From an uncultured Aquimarina sp. (GTDB lineage: Bacteria; Bacteroidota; Bacteroidia; Flavobacteriales; Flavobacteriaceae), in assembly GCA_937958985.1 (NCBI GenBank), contig CALGLV010000029.1, positions 24,754 through 88,753 of the forward strand: a stretch of DNA of 64,000 nucleotides. The letters are read 5' to 3'. Positions 55,102-63,861 of this stretch are shown one piece after another. Made by a program: the position numbers and the translations under genes. Below the pieces are notes generated by a model, which made no database searches, was not told where the DNA came from, and saw nothing but the letters and a program-made list of their open reading frames with translations. The stretch's first letter is position 1; the number at the start of each line of letters is the position of its first letter.

Positions 55102-55854
55102 TTATGCTTTCACTTCTTCTTTAATCCAATCGTATCCTTTTTCTTCTAATTCTAAAGCAAGTGACTTGTCACCAGACTTTACAATTTTACCATCGTGTAA
55201 AACATGTACAAAATCAGGCACGATATAATCTAACAAACGTTGGTAGTGCGTAATTACTATTACAGCGTTGTCTTTACTTTTTAATTTGTTAACCCCGTTA
55301 GCTACAATTCGTAAGGCGTCAATATCCAAACCAGAATCTGTTTCATCTAAAATAGCCACTTTAGGTTCTAGCATAGCCATTTGAAAGATTTCGTTACGCT
55401 TTTTTTCTCCTCCAGAAAAACCTTCATTTAAAGAACGTGATAAAAATTTACTATCAATTTCTAATAACTCTGATTTTTCTTTGATTTTTTTAAGCATATC
55501 ACGAGCAGGCATGTCTTCTAAACCTCTTGCTTTGCGCGTTTCGTTAATAGCCGTTTTCATAAAATTAGTTACCGATACTCCTGGTATTTCTACAGGGTAT
55601 TGAAAAGAAAGAAAAATTCCTTTGTGTGCTCTTTCTTCTGCAGCTAGTTCTTCAATATCTTCGTTTTCTAGAAGTATATTACCAGAGGTAACTTCATATT
55701 CTTCTTTACCAGCAATTACGGAAGCTAAAGTACTTTTACCAGCTCCATTAGGACCCATTATGGCGTGTACTTCTCCAGCATTTACTTTTAGGTTTAACCC
55801 TTTTAAGATTTCTTTATCTTCTATGCTTGCGTGTAAATCTTTAATTTCTAACAT
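55102..55854 (-). CDS. sufC: SUF system ATPase SufC
   Basis: 250-aa ABC-type ATPase driving cluster assembly on SufBC2D. Walker A is GPNGAGKST (34-42), the signature SGGEKKRNE follows LSRSLNEGF, Walker B is [12 protein letters not shown], and the H-loop is ITHYQR. Length and motif order are canonical. Confidence 0.96.
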   Translation of the reverse strand: MLEIKDLHASIEDKEILKGLNLKVNAGEVHAIMGPNGAGKSTLASVIAGKEEYEVTSGNILLENEDIEELAAEERAHKGIFLSFQYPVEIPGVSVTNFMKTAINETRKARGLEDMPARDMLKKIKEKSELLEIDSKFLSRSLNEGFSGGEKKRNEIFQMAMLEPKVAILDETDSGLDIDALRIVANGVNKLKSKDNAVIVITHYQRLLDYIVPDFVHVLHDGKIVKSGDKSLALELEEKGYDWIKEEVKA

Positions 55855-55877
55855 AACGTATTTTGTAAATTGAGGGG

Positions 55878-56249
55878 CTATTGCACCGCATTTATTTTAA
55901 CAGCTTCTTCGATTTTAGTTGGTAGTGTGTTTGCAGGAGAAACTTGCAAAATGTTTTTAATTTCTACTACTTTTTCCCAACCTTCTTTAACCGTATTTGG
56001 TTTTATGATACCCTCTACTATTACAGGAATCATATCGTATTGATTTTTTTTAACGGCTTCTACTTTTGTGTTAAGCTCGTCGGTTTTTTCATTTAAAACT
56101 ACGCCATAAATAAAGTCTGTACCTTTAAGTACGGCGGCATCATCTACATAAATATATTCAGCTTCAATTTTTGTGTAATTCGTTTTTTCTTCTTTTTTAC
56201 AAGAAATGATTGCGAATAGGATACTTAAAAGAATAACGATTTTTTTCAT
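55878..56249 (-). CDS. Lipoprotein of unknown function inside the suf operon
   Basis: 123 aa. The lipoprotein signal ends AIISC (C17) and is followed by KKEEK. The mature part shows no known domain: [31 protein letters not shown] and a C-terminal helix ([11 protein letters not shown]). It sits between sufB and sufC on the same strand, an odd place for an exported protein. Its own start and stop are in good order, so it looks functional. Confidence 0.75.
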   Translation of the reverse strand: MKKIVILLSILFAIISCKKEEKTNYTKIEAEYIYVDDAAVLKGTDFIYGVVLNEKTDELNTKVEAVKKNQYDMIPVIVEGIIKPNTVKEGWEKVVEIKNILQVSPANTLPTKIEEAVKINAVQ

Positions 56250-56285
56250 GTGATTAATTTTAGTTATTTGTTTATAGTTGTTTGT

Positions 56286-57734
56286 TTAACCTACAGAACC
56301 TTCTAAACTAATTTCAAGTAATTTTTGAGCTTCCACGGCAAATTCCATAGGAAGTTTGTTTAACACTTCTTTACTAAAACCATTTACAATGAGCGCAATT
56401 GCTTTTTCGGTATCGATACCTCTTTGATTACAGTAAAAGATTTGATCTTCTCCAATTTTACTTGTTGTAGCTTCGTGTTCTATTTGAGCACTTTTGTTTT
56501 TTACTTCAATGTATGGAAATGTGTGTGCTCCACATTCGTTCCCCATTAATAACGAGTCACATTGTGAAAAGTTTCGTGCATTTTCTGCTCGAGGGCTAAT
56601 TTGTACTAAGCCTCGGTACGAGTTTTGAGATTTCCCAGCAGAGATCCCTTTTGAAATAATAGTACTCTTAGAGTTTTTACCTAAGTGTATCATTTTAGTT
56701 CCGGTGTCGGCCTGTTGGTAATTATTGGTTACAGCAATAGAATAAAATTCTCCTATAGAATTATCTCCTTTTAAAATACAAGAAGGGTATTTCCATGTTA
56801 CTGCCGAACCAGTTTCTACTTGGGTCCAAGAGATTTTAGCATTGTTTTCGCACAAACCACGCTTGGTTACAAAATTGAATACACCACCTTTTCCTTCGGC
56901 ATTACCGGGGAACCAGTTTTGTACTGTAGAGTATTTGATTTCTGCATCATCTAAAGCAATAAGCTCTACAACAGCTGCATGTAATTGGTTTTCATCTCTT
57001 GAAGGAGCTGTACAACCTTCTAGGTAACTCACGTAACTACTTTCGTCAGCAATAACTAAAGTACGTTCAAATTGTCCTGTACCCCCTTCATTAATTCTAA
57101 AATAAGTTGATAGTTCCATAGGGCACTTTACACCTTTTGGAATGTAACAAAAAGAGCCATCGGTAAATACAGCTGAATTTAGGGCTGCGTAAAAATTATC
57201 TGTTTTAGGAACCACAGAACCTATATATTTTTTAACCAATTCTGGGTGTTCTTGAATTGCTTCAGAAATAGGCATAAAAATAATTCCTTTTTCTGCCAAT
57301 GTTTTTTTGAATGTTGTGGCAACCGAAACAGAATCAACGACAATATCTACAGCAACATTCTGTAGTTTTTTTTGTTCATCAACAGAAATTCCTAATTTTC
57401 GGTACATTTCCAACAAATCAGGATCCACATCATCTAGTGATTTATTAGGATCTGCTGCTTTAGGTGCAGAGTAATAACTTATCGCTTGGAAATCTGGTTT
57501 TGTGTAATGTACATTTGCCCATTCAGGCTCTTCCATTTCACTCCAAATACGAAAAGCATCTACTCTCCAATCAGTCATCCACTGTGGTTCGTTTTTCTTT
57601 GCAGAAATGGCACGTACCACATCTTCGTTCAAACCAATAGGAAAAGTATCAGATTCTATATCAGTATAAAATCCATACTCATATTCCTTTGTTTCGAGTT
57701 CTTTCTTTAAATCGTCTTCAGTAAACTTACTCAT
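56286..57734 (-). CDS. sufB: Fe-S cluster scaffold protein SufB
   Basis: 482 aa, the main scaffold of the SUF system. Typical motifs are [90 protein letters not shown] and [23 protein letters not shown]. It lies upstream of the unknown lipoprotein and sufC, downstream of sufA by 74 bp that hold an imperfect hairpin. Confidence 0.96.
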   Translation of the reverse strand: MSKFTEDDLKKELETKEYEYGFYTDIESDTFPIGLNEDVVRAISAKKNEPQWMTDWRVDAFRIWSEMEEPEWANVHYTKPDFQAISYYSAPKAADPNKSLDDVDPDLLEMYRKLGISVDEQKKLQNVAVDIVVDSVSVATTFKKTLAEKGIIFMPISEAIQEHPELVKKYIGSVVPKTDNFYAALNSAVFTDGSFCYIPKGVKCPMELSTYFRINEGGTGQFERTLVIADESSYVSYLEGCTAPSRDENQLHAAVVELIALDDAEIKYSTVQNWFPGNAEGKGGVFNFVTKRGLCENNAKISWTQVETGSAVTWKYPSCILKGDNSIGEFYSIAVTNNYQQADTGTKMIHLGKNSKSTIISKGISAGKSQNSYRGLVQISPRAENARNFSQCDSLLMGNECGAHTFPYIEVKNKSAQIEHEATTSKIGEDQIFYCNQRGIDTEKAIALIVNGFSKEVLNKLPMEFAVEAQKLLEISLEGSVG

Positions 57735-57808
57735 ATCTTTTATTTAGTTTTCTGTTTTTGGTTTTTAATTAATGGCGGTTAAACCAAAAACTAACACCCG
57801 AAAACTAT

Positions 57809-58138
57809 TTATAATGAAAAACTTTCCCCGCACCCACAAGTTCTACTTGCGTTAGGGTTGTTAAATTTAAAACCAGTACCGTTTATTCCTCCAGAATATT
57901 CTAAAGTGGTACCAATTAGATATAAAAAACTCTTTTTGTCGACTATAATGCGAACACCATTATCTTCAAAAACTTTGTCTTCTTCTTTTTGAGATTTATC
58001 AAAGCCTAAATCGTAAGATAATCCCGAGCATCCGCCACTTTTAACGCCTACTCTCACAAAATCGGTAGTTGCATTAAAGCCATCGTCTTCCATTAATTCA
58101 ATAACTTTTTTTTTCGCTATGTCAGAAACTTTAATCAT
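57809..58138 (-). CDS. A-type iron-sulfur carrier protein (SufA/IscA/ErpA-like)
   Basis: 109 aa. The three conserved cysteines are C37 (SGGCSGLSY), C101 and C103 (SRTCGCGESF). A-type carriers move assembled Fe-S clusters to targets. It is first in the sufABCD branch, with a -7 box TATATTTG (58167-58160) shortly upstream, and is divergent from asd. Confidence 0.92.
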   Translation of the reverse strand: MIKVSDIAKKKVIELMEDDGFNATTDFVRVGVKSGGCSGLSYDLGFDKSQKEEDKVFEDNGVRIIVDKKSFLYLIGTTLEYSGGINGTGFKFNNPNASRTCGCGESFSL

Positions 58139-58495
58139 GCCAATTTCAATTTAGTTTTGCAAATATACTACATAAGTGGGTTTTCGTTATTGATACTTAC
58201 ACTTAATAATTATAGAGATATTGCTTTTGCTTATATACTTAAGCAATTTGCAACCTACAAATTTATATAATTACAAATTCAGATGGATTGTTTTTTTAAT
58301 GTTTTTAACTAATTAGTTGGTTTGTAGGGGCGTTTTTTGCCTATATTATTAAAAAAATGGTAAAAACATTATTTAAGGGCTACTTAAGTATTTTAAGTTG
58401 AAAAAATATGATATTTTTGCGCTCTCTATTTTTGGAGATGATATAAATATTAATTAATAGTAGAGTTTTGTATTTCTACGTTTAAAAAAAGTAAA
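58139..58495. promoter_or_regulatory. 357-bp divergent regulatory region between sufA and asd
   Basis: No ORF or RNA gene is seen. TATATTTG on the minus strand (58167-58160) is a -7 box for sufA. TTGCTTATATACTTAAGCAA (58227-58246) is an inverted repeat with 7-bp arms, upstream of that promoter. On the plus strand TATTTTTG (58412-58419) is a -7 box for asd, and ACTTAAGTATTT (58382-58393) repeats 12 bases of the cytochrome-cluster palindrome. Confidence 0.6.
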
Positions 58496-59488
58496 ATGAA
58501 AGTAGCTGTAGTAGGTGCTACCGGAATGGTAGGTACCGTAATGTTGAAGGTATTAGCAGAAAGAAATTTTCCTGTAACAGAATTGATTCCTGTGGCATCA
58601 AAACGATCTGAAGGAAAAAAGCTTACTTATAAGGGTAAGGAATATGCTTGTGTAACATTAGAAACTGCAGTTGAGCTTAAGCCTGATGTAGCCTTGTTTT
58701 CTGCTGGAGGAGATACTTCATTGGAGTGGGCACCAAAATTTGCTGCCGTGGGTACTGTGGTAGTTGATAATTCTTCTGCTTGGCGAATGGATCCTACTAA
58801 GAAATTAGTAGTCCCTGAAATTAATGGAGATGTATTAACTACAGAGGACAAAATTATTGCTAATCCAAATTGTTCTACAATACAGTTGGTAATGGCTTTA
58901 GCTCCATTACATAAAAAATATAAAATGAAGCGTTTAATCGTTTCAACGTATCAATCGGTTTCTGGTACAGGTGTAAAAGCAGTACAACAATTAGAAAACG
59001 AAACCAAAGGTATAGAAGGCGAAATGGCTTACTTATATCCAATTAATAGAAATGCAATTCCTCACTGTGATGTATTTCAGGAAAATGGATATACTAAAGA
59101 GGAAATGAAATTGGTGAAAGAACCTAAGAAAATTTTAGGGGATGATTCTTTTAGCGTTACAGCAACCGCAGTACGTATTCCTACAGCAGGAGGGCACTCA
59201 GAGTCTGTAAACGTAGAGTTTGAAAACGATTTTGATATTGATGAAGTTCGTAAGTTATTAAGTGAAATGCCTGGTGTAGTGGTGCAGGATAATTTAGAAA
59301 CAAATACCTATCCAATGCCTGCATTTGCGCATAATAAGGATGAAGTTTTTGTAGGGCGTATTCGTAGAGATGAGTCTAACCCAAATACATTAAATATGTG
59401 GATTGTTGCTGATAACTTAAGAAAAGGAGCTGCTACAAACACTGTGCAAATTGCCGAATACCTAGTTGAAAAAGGCATTTTAGCTTAG
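58496..59488 (+). CDS. asd: Aspartate-semialdehyde dehydrogenase
   Basis: 330 aa; makes aspartate semialdehyde for lysine, threonine, methionine and diaminopimelate. The NADP-binding GATGMVG is at residues 8-14, the catalytic cysteine is C126 (ANPNCSTIQL), and the later VRIPTAGGHSESVNVEFE region carries the substrate residues. Length and order are typical. It is monocistronic, ending at a strong terminator. Confidence 0.96.
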   Translation: MKVAVVGATGMVGTVMLKVLAERNFPVTELIPVASKRSEGKKLTYKGKEYACVTLETAVELKPDVALFSAGGDTSLEWAPKFAAVGTVVVDNSSAWRMDPTKKLVVPEINGDVLTTEDKIIANPNCSTIQLVMALAPLHKKYKMKRLIVSTYQSVSGTGVKAVQQLENETKGIEGEMAYLYPINRNAIPHCDVFQENGYTKEEMKLVKEPKKILGDDSFSVTATAVRIPTAGGHSESVNVEFENDFDIDEVRKLLSEMPGVVVQDNLETNTYPMPAFAHNKDEVFVGRIRRDESNPNTLNMWIVADNLRKGAATNTVQIAEYLVEKGILA

Positions 59489-59514
59489 GCTGAAAAAGAA
59501 TTTTATATAAAGTT

Positions 59515-59550
59515 AAAAAACCTTTAGTGAATATTCACTAAAGGTTTTTT
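59515..59550. terminator. Terminator after asd
   Basis: A perfect 36-base palindrome with arms AAAAAACCTTTAGTGAAT and the complement, 26 bases after the asd stop; it also faces the convergent lipoprotein gene. Confidence 0.9.
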
Positions 59551-59583
59551 TTATTAAATAATTATAAGTGGCTCTCAATTTAT

Positions 59584-60690
59584 TTAATCATATACTAAGA
59601 CGGCTCTTTCGTTTTCACATTCAATACCACTTGGTATTACAAAGTCGGCACATATTATGCCTGGCTTCCATTTTTCAATAAAAGGCTCCTCGGCATTTCT
59701 GAAATTAGCTACTTTTTGTAAGAACACTTCAACATCAATTTGGTTTGAATAAAGAATAGGAGAGAGCGTAAAGTTTGACGACGCTATAGTACAGCCACTA
59801 TTTAGGTATATAAATTGCCATTCTGACGGATCTGTACATTCTGTTTCACTTTGGGCTATTTGTAAAATTTCTTGTTGTAGGTCCTCTAGGGCATTTAGCT
59901 CTTCAGTATAGTCGCCATTGGCACAATTTATAGTTGGATCACTACATTGAGGTACTCTAGAAAATCTAATTTCATTTTCGAATCCTTCGATGTTTAAAAT
60001 TACAACTTCATTAGGGGCTGCTAAATTAGAAATGTCAAAAGAAGTAGTGCTTATTTGCAAGGCATCGCATAATAGGTTTTGAGATGCTGTAGCTTCTTGA
60101 AATGGAGTGGTATTAAATTTTAAATTTCGTTGAACGGGAAAACTTTCAAGTATGTTTCCAGAATCAATAAGATTAACATCATTAATGCGATCACTACATT
60201 CGGGAGCATGAGCAAAGCTTATCGAAATGCAATTCCCTGCTATTTCTGCAGCAATAAATGAAGAAGCTTCTGTTTCATTAAAAAGAGCATTATCAACAAG
60301 TGTTACTTTATCGCACGAGCTATTAGAAGGTGTGGGATATAGCAATATGGGGTTAGTGGCTTCACTCTCAAAATCAGTACAATTATTTACTCCAGCAACA
60401 CCGCCAAATTCACAAAGTTTATTTTTTTCACAATCATATAGAGTTGCTAGATTATCTGCACAGCCATTACCAATACAATCATCAATTAAAAATGCGGTGT
60501 CCCCGTTGTAAGTATATTGGGTAATTTTAATAGAACCAATTCGATTAATACGTGATTCATTACCTACAATAGCTTTTAGCCATGCAATATTTTGCAGAGG
60601 ATTGTCTGTGCAATTATTGGTAATAACATCTTCATTTTCTTCACAACTTAAAAAAATAAAAACAGTGAGTAGTAAGTAAATAAGTTTCAT
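59584..60690 (-). CDS. Cys-rich lipoprotein of unknown function
   Basis: 368 aa. The lipoprotein signal ends FLSC (C16) followed by EENED, fitting an export signal to the surface. The mature part has many cysteines in a secreted, disulfide-like pattern. The first ~100 residues (NPLQNIAWLKAIVG, YNGDTAFLIDDCIGNGCADNLATLYDCEKNKLCEFGGVAG) resemble a small Cys-containing domain seen repeatedly in flavobacterial lipoproteins (DUF6970-like, low confidence). The rest is not recognised. It is divergent from the second lipoprotein gene at 60865. Confidence 0.72.
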   Translation of the reverse strand: MKLIYLLLTVFIFLSCEENEDVITNNCTDNPLQNIAWLKAIVGNESRINRIGSIKITQYTYNGDTAFLIDDCIGNGCADNLATLYDCEKNKLCEFGGVAGVNNCTDFESEATNPILLYPTPSNSSCDKVTLVDNALFNETEASSFIAAEIAGNCISISFAHAPECSDRINDVNLIDSGNILESFPVQRNLKFNTTPFQEATASQNLLCDALQISTTSFDISNLAAPNEVVILNIEGFENEIRFSRVPQCSDPTINCANGDYTEELNALEDLQQEILQIAQSETECTDPSEWQFIYLNSGCTIASSNFTLSPILYSNQIDVEVFLQKVANFRNAEEPFIEKWKPGIICADFVIPSGIECENERAVLVYD

Positions 60691-60864
60691 AATACGTTTA
60701 TTTGTAATTGATTGCTAGTAAGATGTGTGTTTCTAATAAAGGTTGCTTTAAATAAAAATTTTAAGCAACCCTTTATAAAATGTGCATCTAACTGTTAAGA
60801 TAGTAATAGGAAACCTTTTTATAGTTAATTCAGGAATTAGAATAGGTCCTATAATTTAAAAAAA

Positions 60865-61554
60865 ATGAATAGTATTAAAGCGGTAATTTTAGTAGCAAGT
60901 TTAATTGGTTTGGGAAGTTGTAATCAAGATGATTCCGATAATACGGCTTGCTTTTCACCAACTCAAAATTTAGAAATAGCAAATGATGCTGATGCGGAAG
61001 GCTGCGATTGCAATTCAGAAATAGATGAGGATATTTGTATTGATGGGGTTGCTTTAGTTTGTGAAGAAGGGAAATGGCAATCAGTGGAGGATGGGCCATG
61101 TTTTAATCCTCAGCCACTTTCTAATCAATTGGAGTTTCAAAAAAGCCTAGAGCTTTGGAATGAATTAAAAATAGAAAATGGAACTTCGTACACTTATGAA
61201 GTTAATTTCACTTCTTTTTTTGGATTTTCTTCAACAACAAAAATTACAGTAGTAAATAATATAGTCGTTGCTAGGTCTTTTAAATCGTTTGGTATAGAAG
61301 ATGCTGAGTTGTTAGCCTATGAGGAAAATGAGGATAATTTGGGAGAAAATGCAGTTGGCGCAATGGTAGCGACTATAGATGAATTATATAGCACATGTTT
61401 ACAAGAAGTGTTAATGGTTGATAAAGAAGGTAATGATATACTATTTAGTGTTTCTGATATTGGGCTTTTAAGAACTTGTGTATATATTCCTAAGGGCTGC
61501 CAAGATGATTGTAGTGAGGGAGTTTCTATTTCTAATTTTAGTTGGATGCAATAG
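60865..61554 (+). CDS. Surface lipoprotein upstream of an ECF sigma factor
   Basis: 229 aa. The lipoprotein signal ends GLGSC (C20) followed by NQDDSDN, an acidic export signal. A Cys-rich stretch (EGCDCNSEIDEDICIDGVALVCEEGKW) precedes a domain with LWNELKIENGTSYTYEVNFTSFFGFSSTTKITVVNNIVVARSF, which resembles DUF6174-type domains (low confidence). It ends 57 bp before the ECF sigma gene on the same strand, and may be an envelope sensor input or a target of that system (inference). Confidence 0.7.
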   Translation: MNSIKAVILVASLIGLGSCNQDDSDNTACFSPTQNLEIANDADAEGCDCNSEIDEDICIDGVALVCEEGKWQSVEDGPCFNPQPLSNQLEFQKSLELWNELKIENGTSYTYEVNFTSFFGFSSTTKITVVNNIVVARSFKSFGIEDAELLAYEENEDNLGENAVGAMVATIDELYSTCLQEVLMVDKEGNDILFSVSDIGLLRTCVYIPKGCQDDCSEGVSISNFSWMQ

Positions 61555-61611
61555 TCCCAACATAAAACAGCCTATTAAGAATAGTAATTTCACCAACAAT
61601 TAATTAACTCT

Positions 61612-62151
61612 TTGGGGTTAGAAGAACTTATAAAAAAATGTCAAGAATATGATATAAAGGCTCAAGAAGCACTTTACAAACAATTTGCGCCTGTACTTTT
61701 AGGCGTTTGTATGAAATATTGTAAGGATAAACCTTTAGCAGAAGATTTATTTCAAGAGTCATTCATAACAATTTTTAATAAAATCCCACAATTTAAACAC
61801 CAAGGCTCTTTTGAGGGTTGGGCCAAACGAATTACAATTAATACCGTATTAGGTTATTACCGAAAACAACAACTTTTTGTAGCGGTAGATGAAGAAAAAA
61901 TGGAGGATGAAGTTGTAATAGATACTCCAGATTTCTCATTAGATGTTTTGTTAGCGGCAATTCAAGAGTTGCCCAATCAGTACAGATTAGTGTTTAATAT
62001 GTATGTATTAGATGATTTTTCGCATAAAGAGATTGCAGCAGCACTTCATATTTCTGTAGGAACTTCAAAATCGAACTTATCAAGAGCGCGAATACTTTTA
62101 CAAAAAAATCTAAAAAAAATAGAGAGAAAGGAGGGAAGTTATAGTGAATAA
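61612..62151 (+). CDS. ECF-type RNA polymerase sigma factor
   Basis: 179 aa, sigma-70 ECF subfamily (ECF21-like by partner gene). Region 2 runs about 21-85 (LYKQFAPVLLGVCMKYCKDKPLAEDLFQESFITIFNKIPQF, then WAKRITINTVLGYYRKQQ), region 4 about 125-172 (LPNQYRLVFNMYVLDDFSHKEIAAALHISVGTSKSNLSRAR). The start is TTG; the frame is open only to 61588 upstream and has no ATG or GTG before region 2, so TTG is the best candidate. It overlaps the next gene by 8 bases. Such pairs control envelope or vesicle functions in Bacteroidota. Confidence 0.87.
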   Translation: MGLEELIKKCQEYDIKAQEALYKQFAPVLLGVCMKYCKDKPLAEDLFQESFITIFNKIPQFKHQGSFEGWAKRITINTVLGYYRKQQLFVAVDEEKMEDEVVIDTPDFSLDVLLAAIQELPNQYRLVFNMYVLDDFSHKEIAAALHISVGTSKSNLSRARILLQKNLKKIERKEGSYSE

Positions 62152-63601
62152 GCCAAAAATAGAGATAGACATTATTTTTAAAGATAAACTTCAAAATCAT
62201 GAAGTAACTCCTGACCCTGCTTTATGGGCTAAAATTTCTGAAAAACTTCCTCAAAAAGAAAAGAAAAAGAAAGCAGTTTTATGGTGGTTTTTGCCATTAG
62301 GTATAGCCGCCTCGTTTTTGTTATTCTTGTTTTTGCAAACCCCAGAAAAAGTTAGTGTTGAAGACTATAATGGGTTTGTTTTTGAGGAGGATCCTGAGGA
62401 AGAATGCACGCCCATTAATTTAGAAGTGACTGCTGTTTTAGGTTTGCCTAAGTTAGGAGATGAAAAAGAATCAACAAAAGAGAGTGTATCAAAAAAAAAT
62501 GCAACTAAAGCTAAAAAAGAACGTGCAGTTTATACTACTCGGCAAAAGAATATTGCTACTGCTGAAACAGTAAATAATCCTTTTAATGCTTTACAAAAAG
62601 CAATAACTAATAGCAAATCTCAAGAAACCACAATTAAACAAGAAATTAAAAATCAAGAAACAAAAAGCACTATAAAGGATTTAAAATCTTTACCTAAGGA
62701 GGTATTAACTATTATTGCAGAAGCTGATACGCTACCAAAGATAAATGAAAATTTAATTATTAATAATATTACAGGTGTTCAAAACGATGAAAAAGACGAG
62801 GGTGAGTCAGTTAAAAATTTAAAAAGAAAATGGAGCATTCAACCTCAAATTGCACCACTTGTATATAACTCTATTTCTGGAAATTCATCAATTGAAGCTA
62901 GTTTTCAAAATAATGTAGCTTCAACAAATGCAGGCATAAGCTATGGTGTTAAAATTGCTTATCAAGCTTCGTCTAAATGGCAAATTCGCTCGGGTATAAG
63001 TACCGCAAATGTTGCTGTATTTACCAATCAAATTACCGATCAGTCATTATTTAAGGGCGGAGTTTCCTCTATTCAGTTCGAAGATTTTGAGAATGAGCTA
63101 AGCCAACCCCAACCCCAAGCTGAACCCCGACCACAGTCAGAGGAAGTAGTTAACGAATTGTCGTCACCTATTGTAGTAGAAGATAGCGAGCAGCAACCTA
63201 CAAATAGTGATGTAGAAAGCCCTACAGCTAATATTACAGAAGGCATATTACAGCAACAAATTAATTATATAGAAATTCCTGTTGAATTTACATATCAAAT
63301 TCTAAATAAACGCTTTGGAGCTACATTTATAGGAGGCGTAAGTACCTTTATTTTAAACCAAAATAACAATGAAATATTTTTTGAAGAATCTGGAAATAAA
63401 AGATTAATAGGAAGCTCTAATAACCTTAACAGTACTAGTTTTTCAGGAAATGTTGGTGTAGGCTTAAATTATAAAATAACAGATAAAATTAAAATTAATA
63501 TAGAGCCTACCATAAAAATTCAGTTTAATGCTTTTGATAAAAGTACAGATTTCAATCCCTATATTTTTGGGGTTTATAGTGGTATTATTCTTAAGTTATA
63601 A
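62144..63601 (+). CDS. Dual-membrane-spanning anti-sigma-like protein (Dma-type)
   Basis: 485 aa starting at GTG. A cytoplasmic N-terminal segment (1-42; FKDKLQNHEVTPDPALWAKISEKL, the usual anti-sigma-like entry) is followed by one membrane helix (about 44-62) and a long low-complexity periplasmic region (63-225). The C-terminal ~260 residues form an outer-membrane beta-barrel of PorT-like type (KWSIQPQIAPLVYN ... YGVKIAYQASSKWQIRSGIS ... YIFGVYSGIILKL). A single chain would thus touch both membranes. I recall such Dma proteins paired with ECF21 sigma factors in Bacteroides. A GGAGG (62130-62134) sits ~10 bases before the start, which is unusual here. Confidence 0.83.
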   Translation: MNKPKIEIDIIFKDKLQNHEVTPDPALWAKISEKLPQKEKKKKAVLWWFLPLGIAASFLLFLFLQTPEKVSVEDYNGFVFEEDPEEECTPINLEVTAVLGLPKLGDEKESTKESVSKKNATKAKKERAVYTTRQKNIATAETVNNPFNALQKAITNSKSQETTIKQEIKNQETKSTIKDLKSLPKEVLTIIAEADTLPKINENLIINNITGVQNDEKDEGESVKNLKRKWSIQPQIAPLVYNSISGNSSIEASFQNNVASTNAGISYGVKIAYQASSKWQIRSGISTANVAVFTNQITDQSLFKGGVSSIQFEDFENELSQPQPQAEPRPQSEEVVNELSSPIVVEDSEQQPTNSDVESPTANITEGILQQQINYIEIPVEFTYQILNKRFGATFIGGVSTFILNQNNNEIFFEESGNKRLIGSSNNLNSTSFSGNVGVGLNYKITDKIKINIEPTIKIQFNAFDKSTDFNPYIFGVYSGIILKL

Positions 63602-63777
63602 AGTAAACTAGTGAAACAACATTTAATTAATAGTCATCTAACTAAAGCAGAACCGATGTTGTGATTGGTTTTAATTTTAATGAATTGATTGCAATAGTGT
63701 TTGTTGTTATAACAATGTAAATAAATACTATTGAGGCTTAAAATTATAAAGCGTTTAAGTTTTGTGTGGCGATATTT
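63602..63777. other. Noncoding sequence before the IS elements
   Basis: AT-rich sequence with no ORF or structure that I can support, lying between the Dma-type gene and the first IS256-like end. Confidence 0.5.
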
Positions 63778-63861
63778 GGCAGTATCTCATTAACTGTATA
63801 AGTTTTAAAATTGAACAAGAAAAAACCCGAGGAGCTCACCTCGGGTTTTAAATTTAATAAA
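63778..63861. mobile_element. First IS256-like left end with hairpin, no transposase attached
   Basis: A 28-base sequence (63778-63805, GGCAGTATCTCATTAACTGT, then A-TAAGTTT) is repeated at 63862-63889 with one base change. It is followed by a GC-rich terminator-like hairpin, AAAACCCGAGG/CCTCGGGTTTT at 63822-63849. This copies the layout of the next element, so it looks like the left end of an older IS cut by the second one. Confidence 0.6.
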
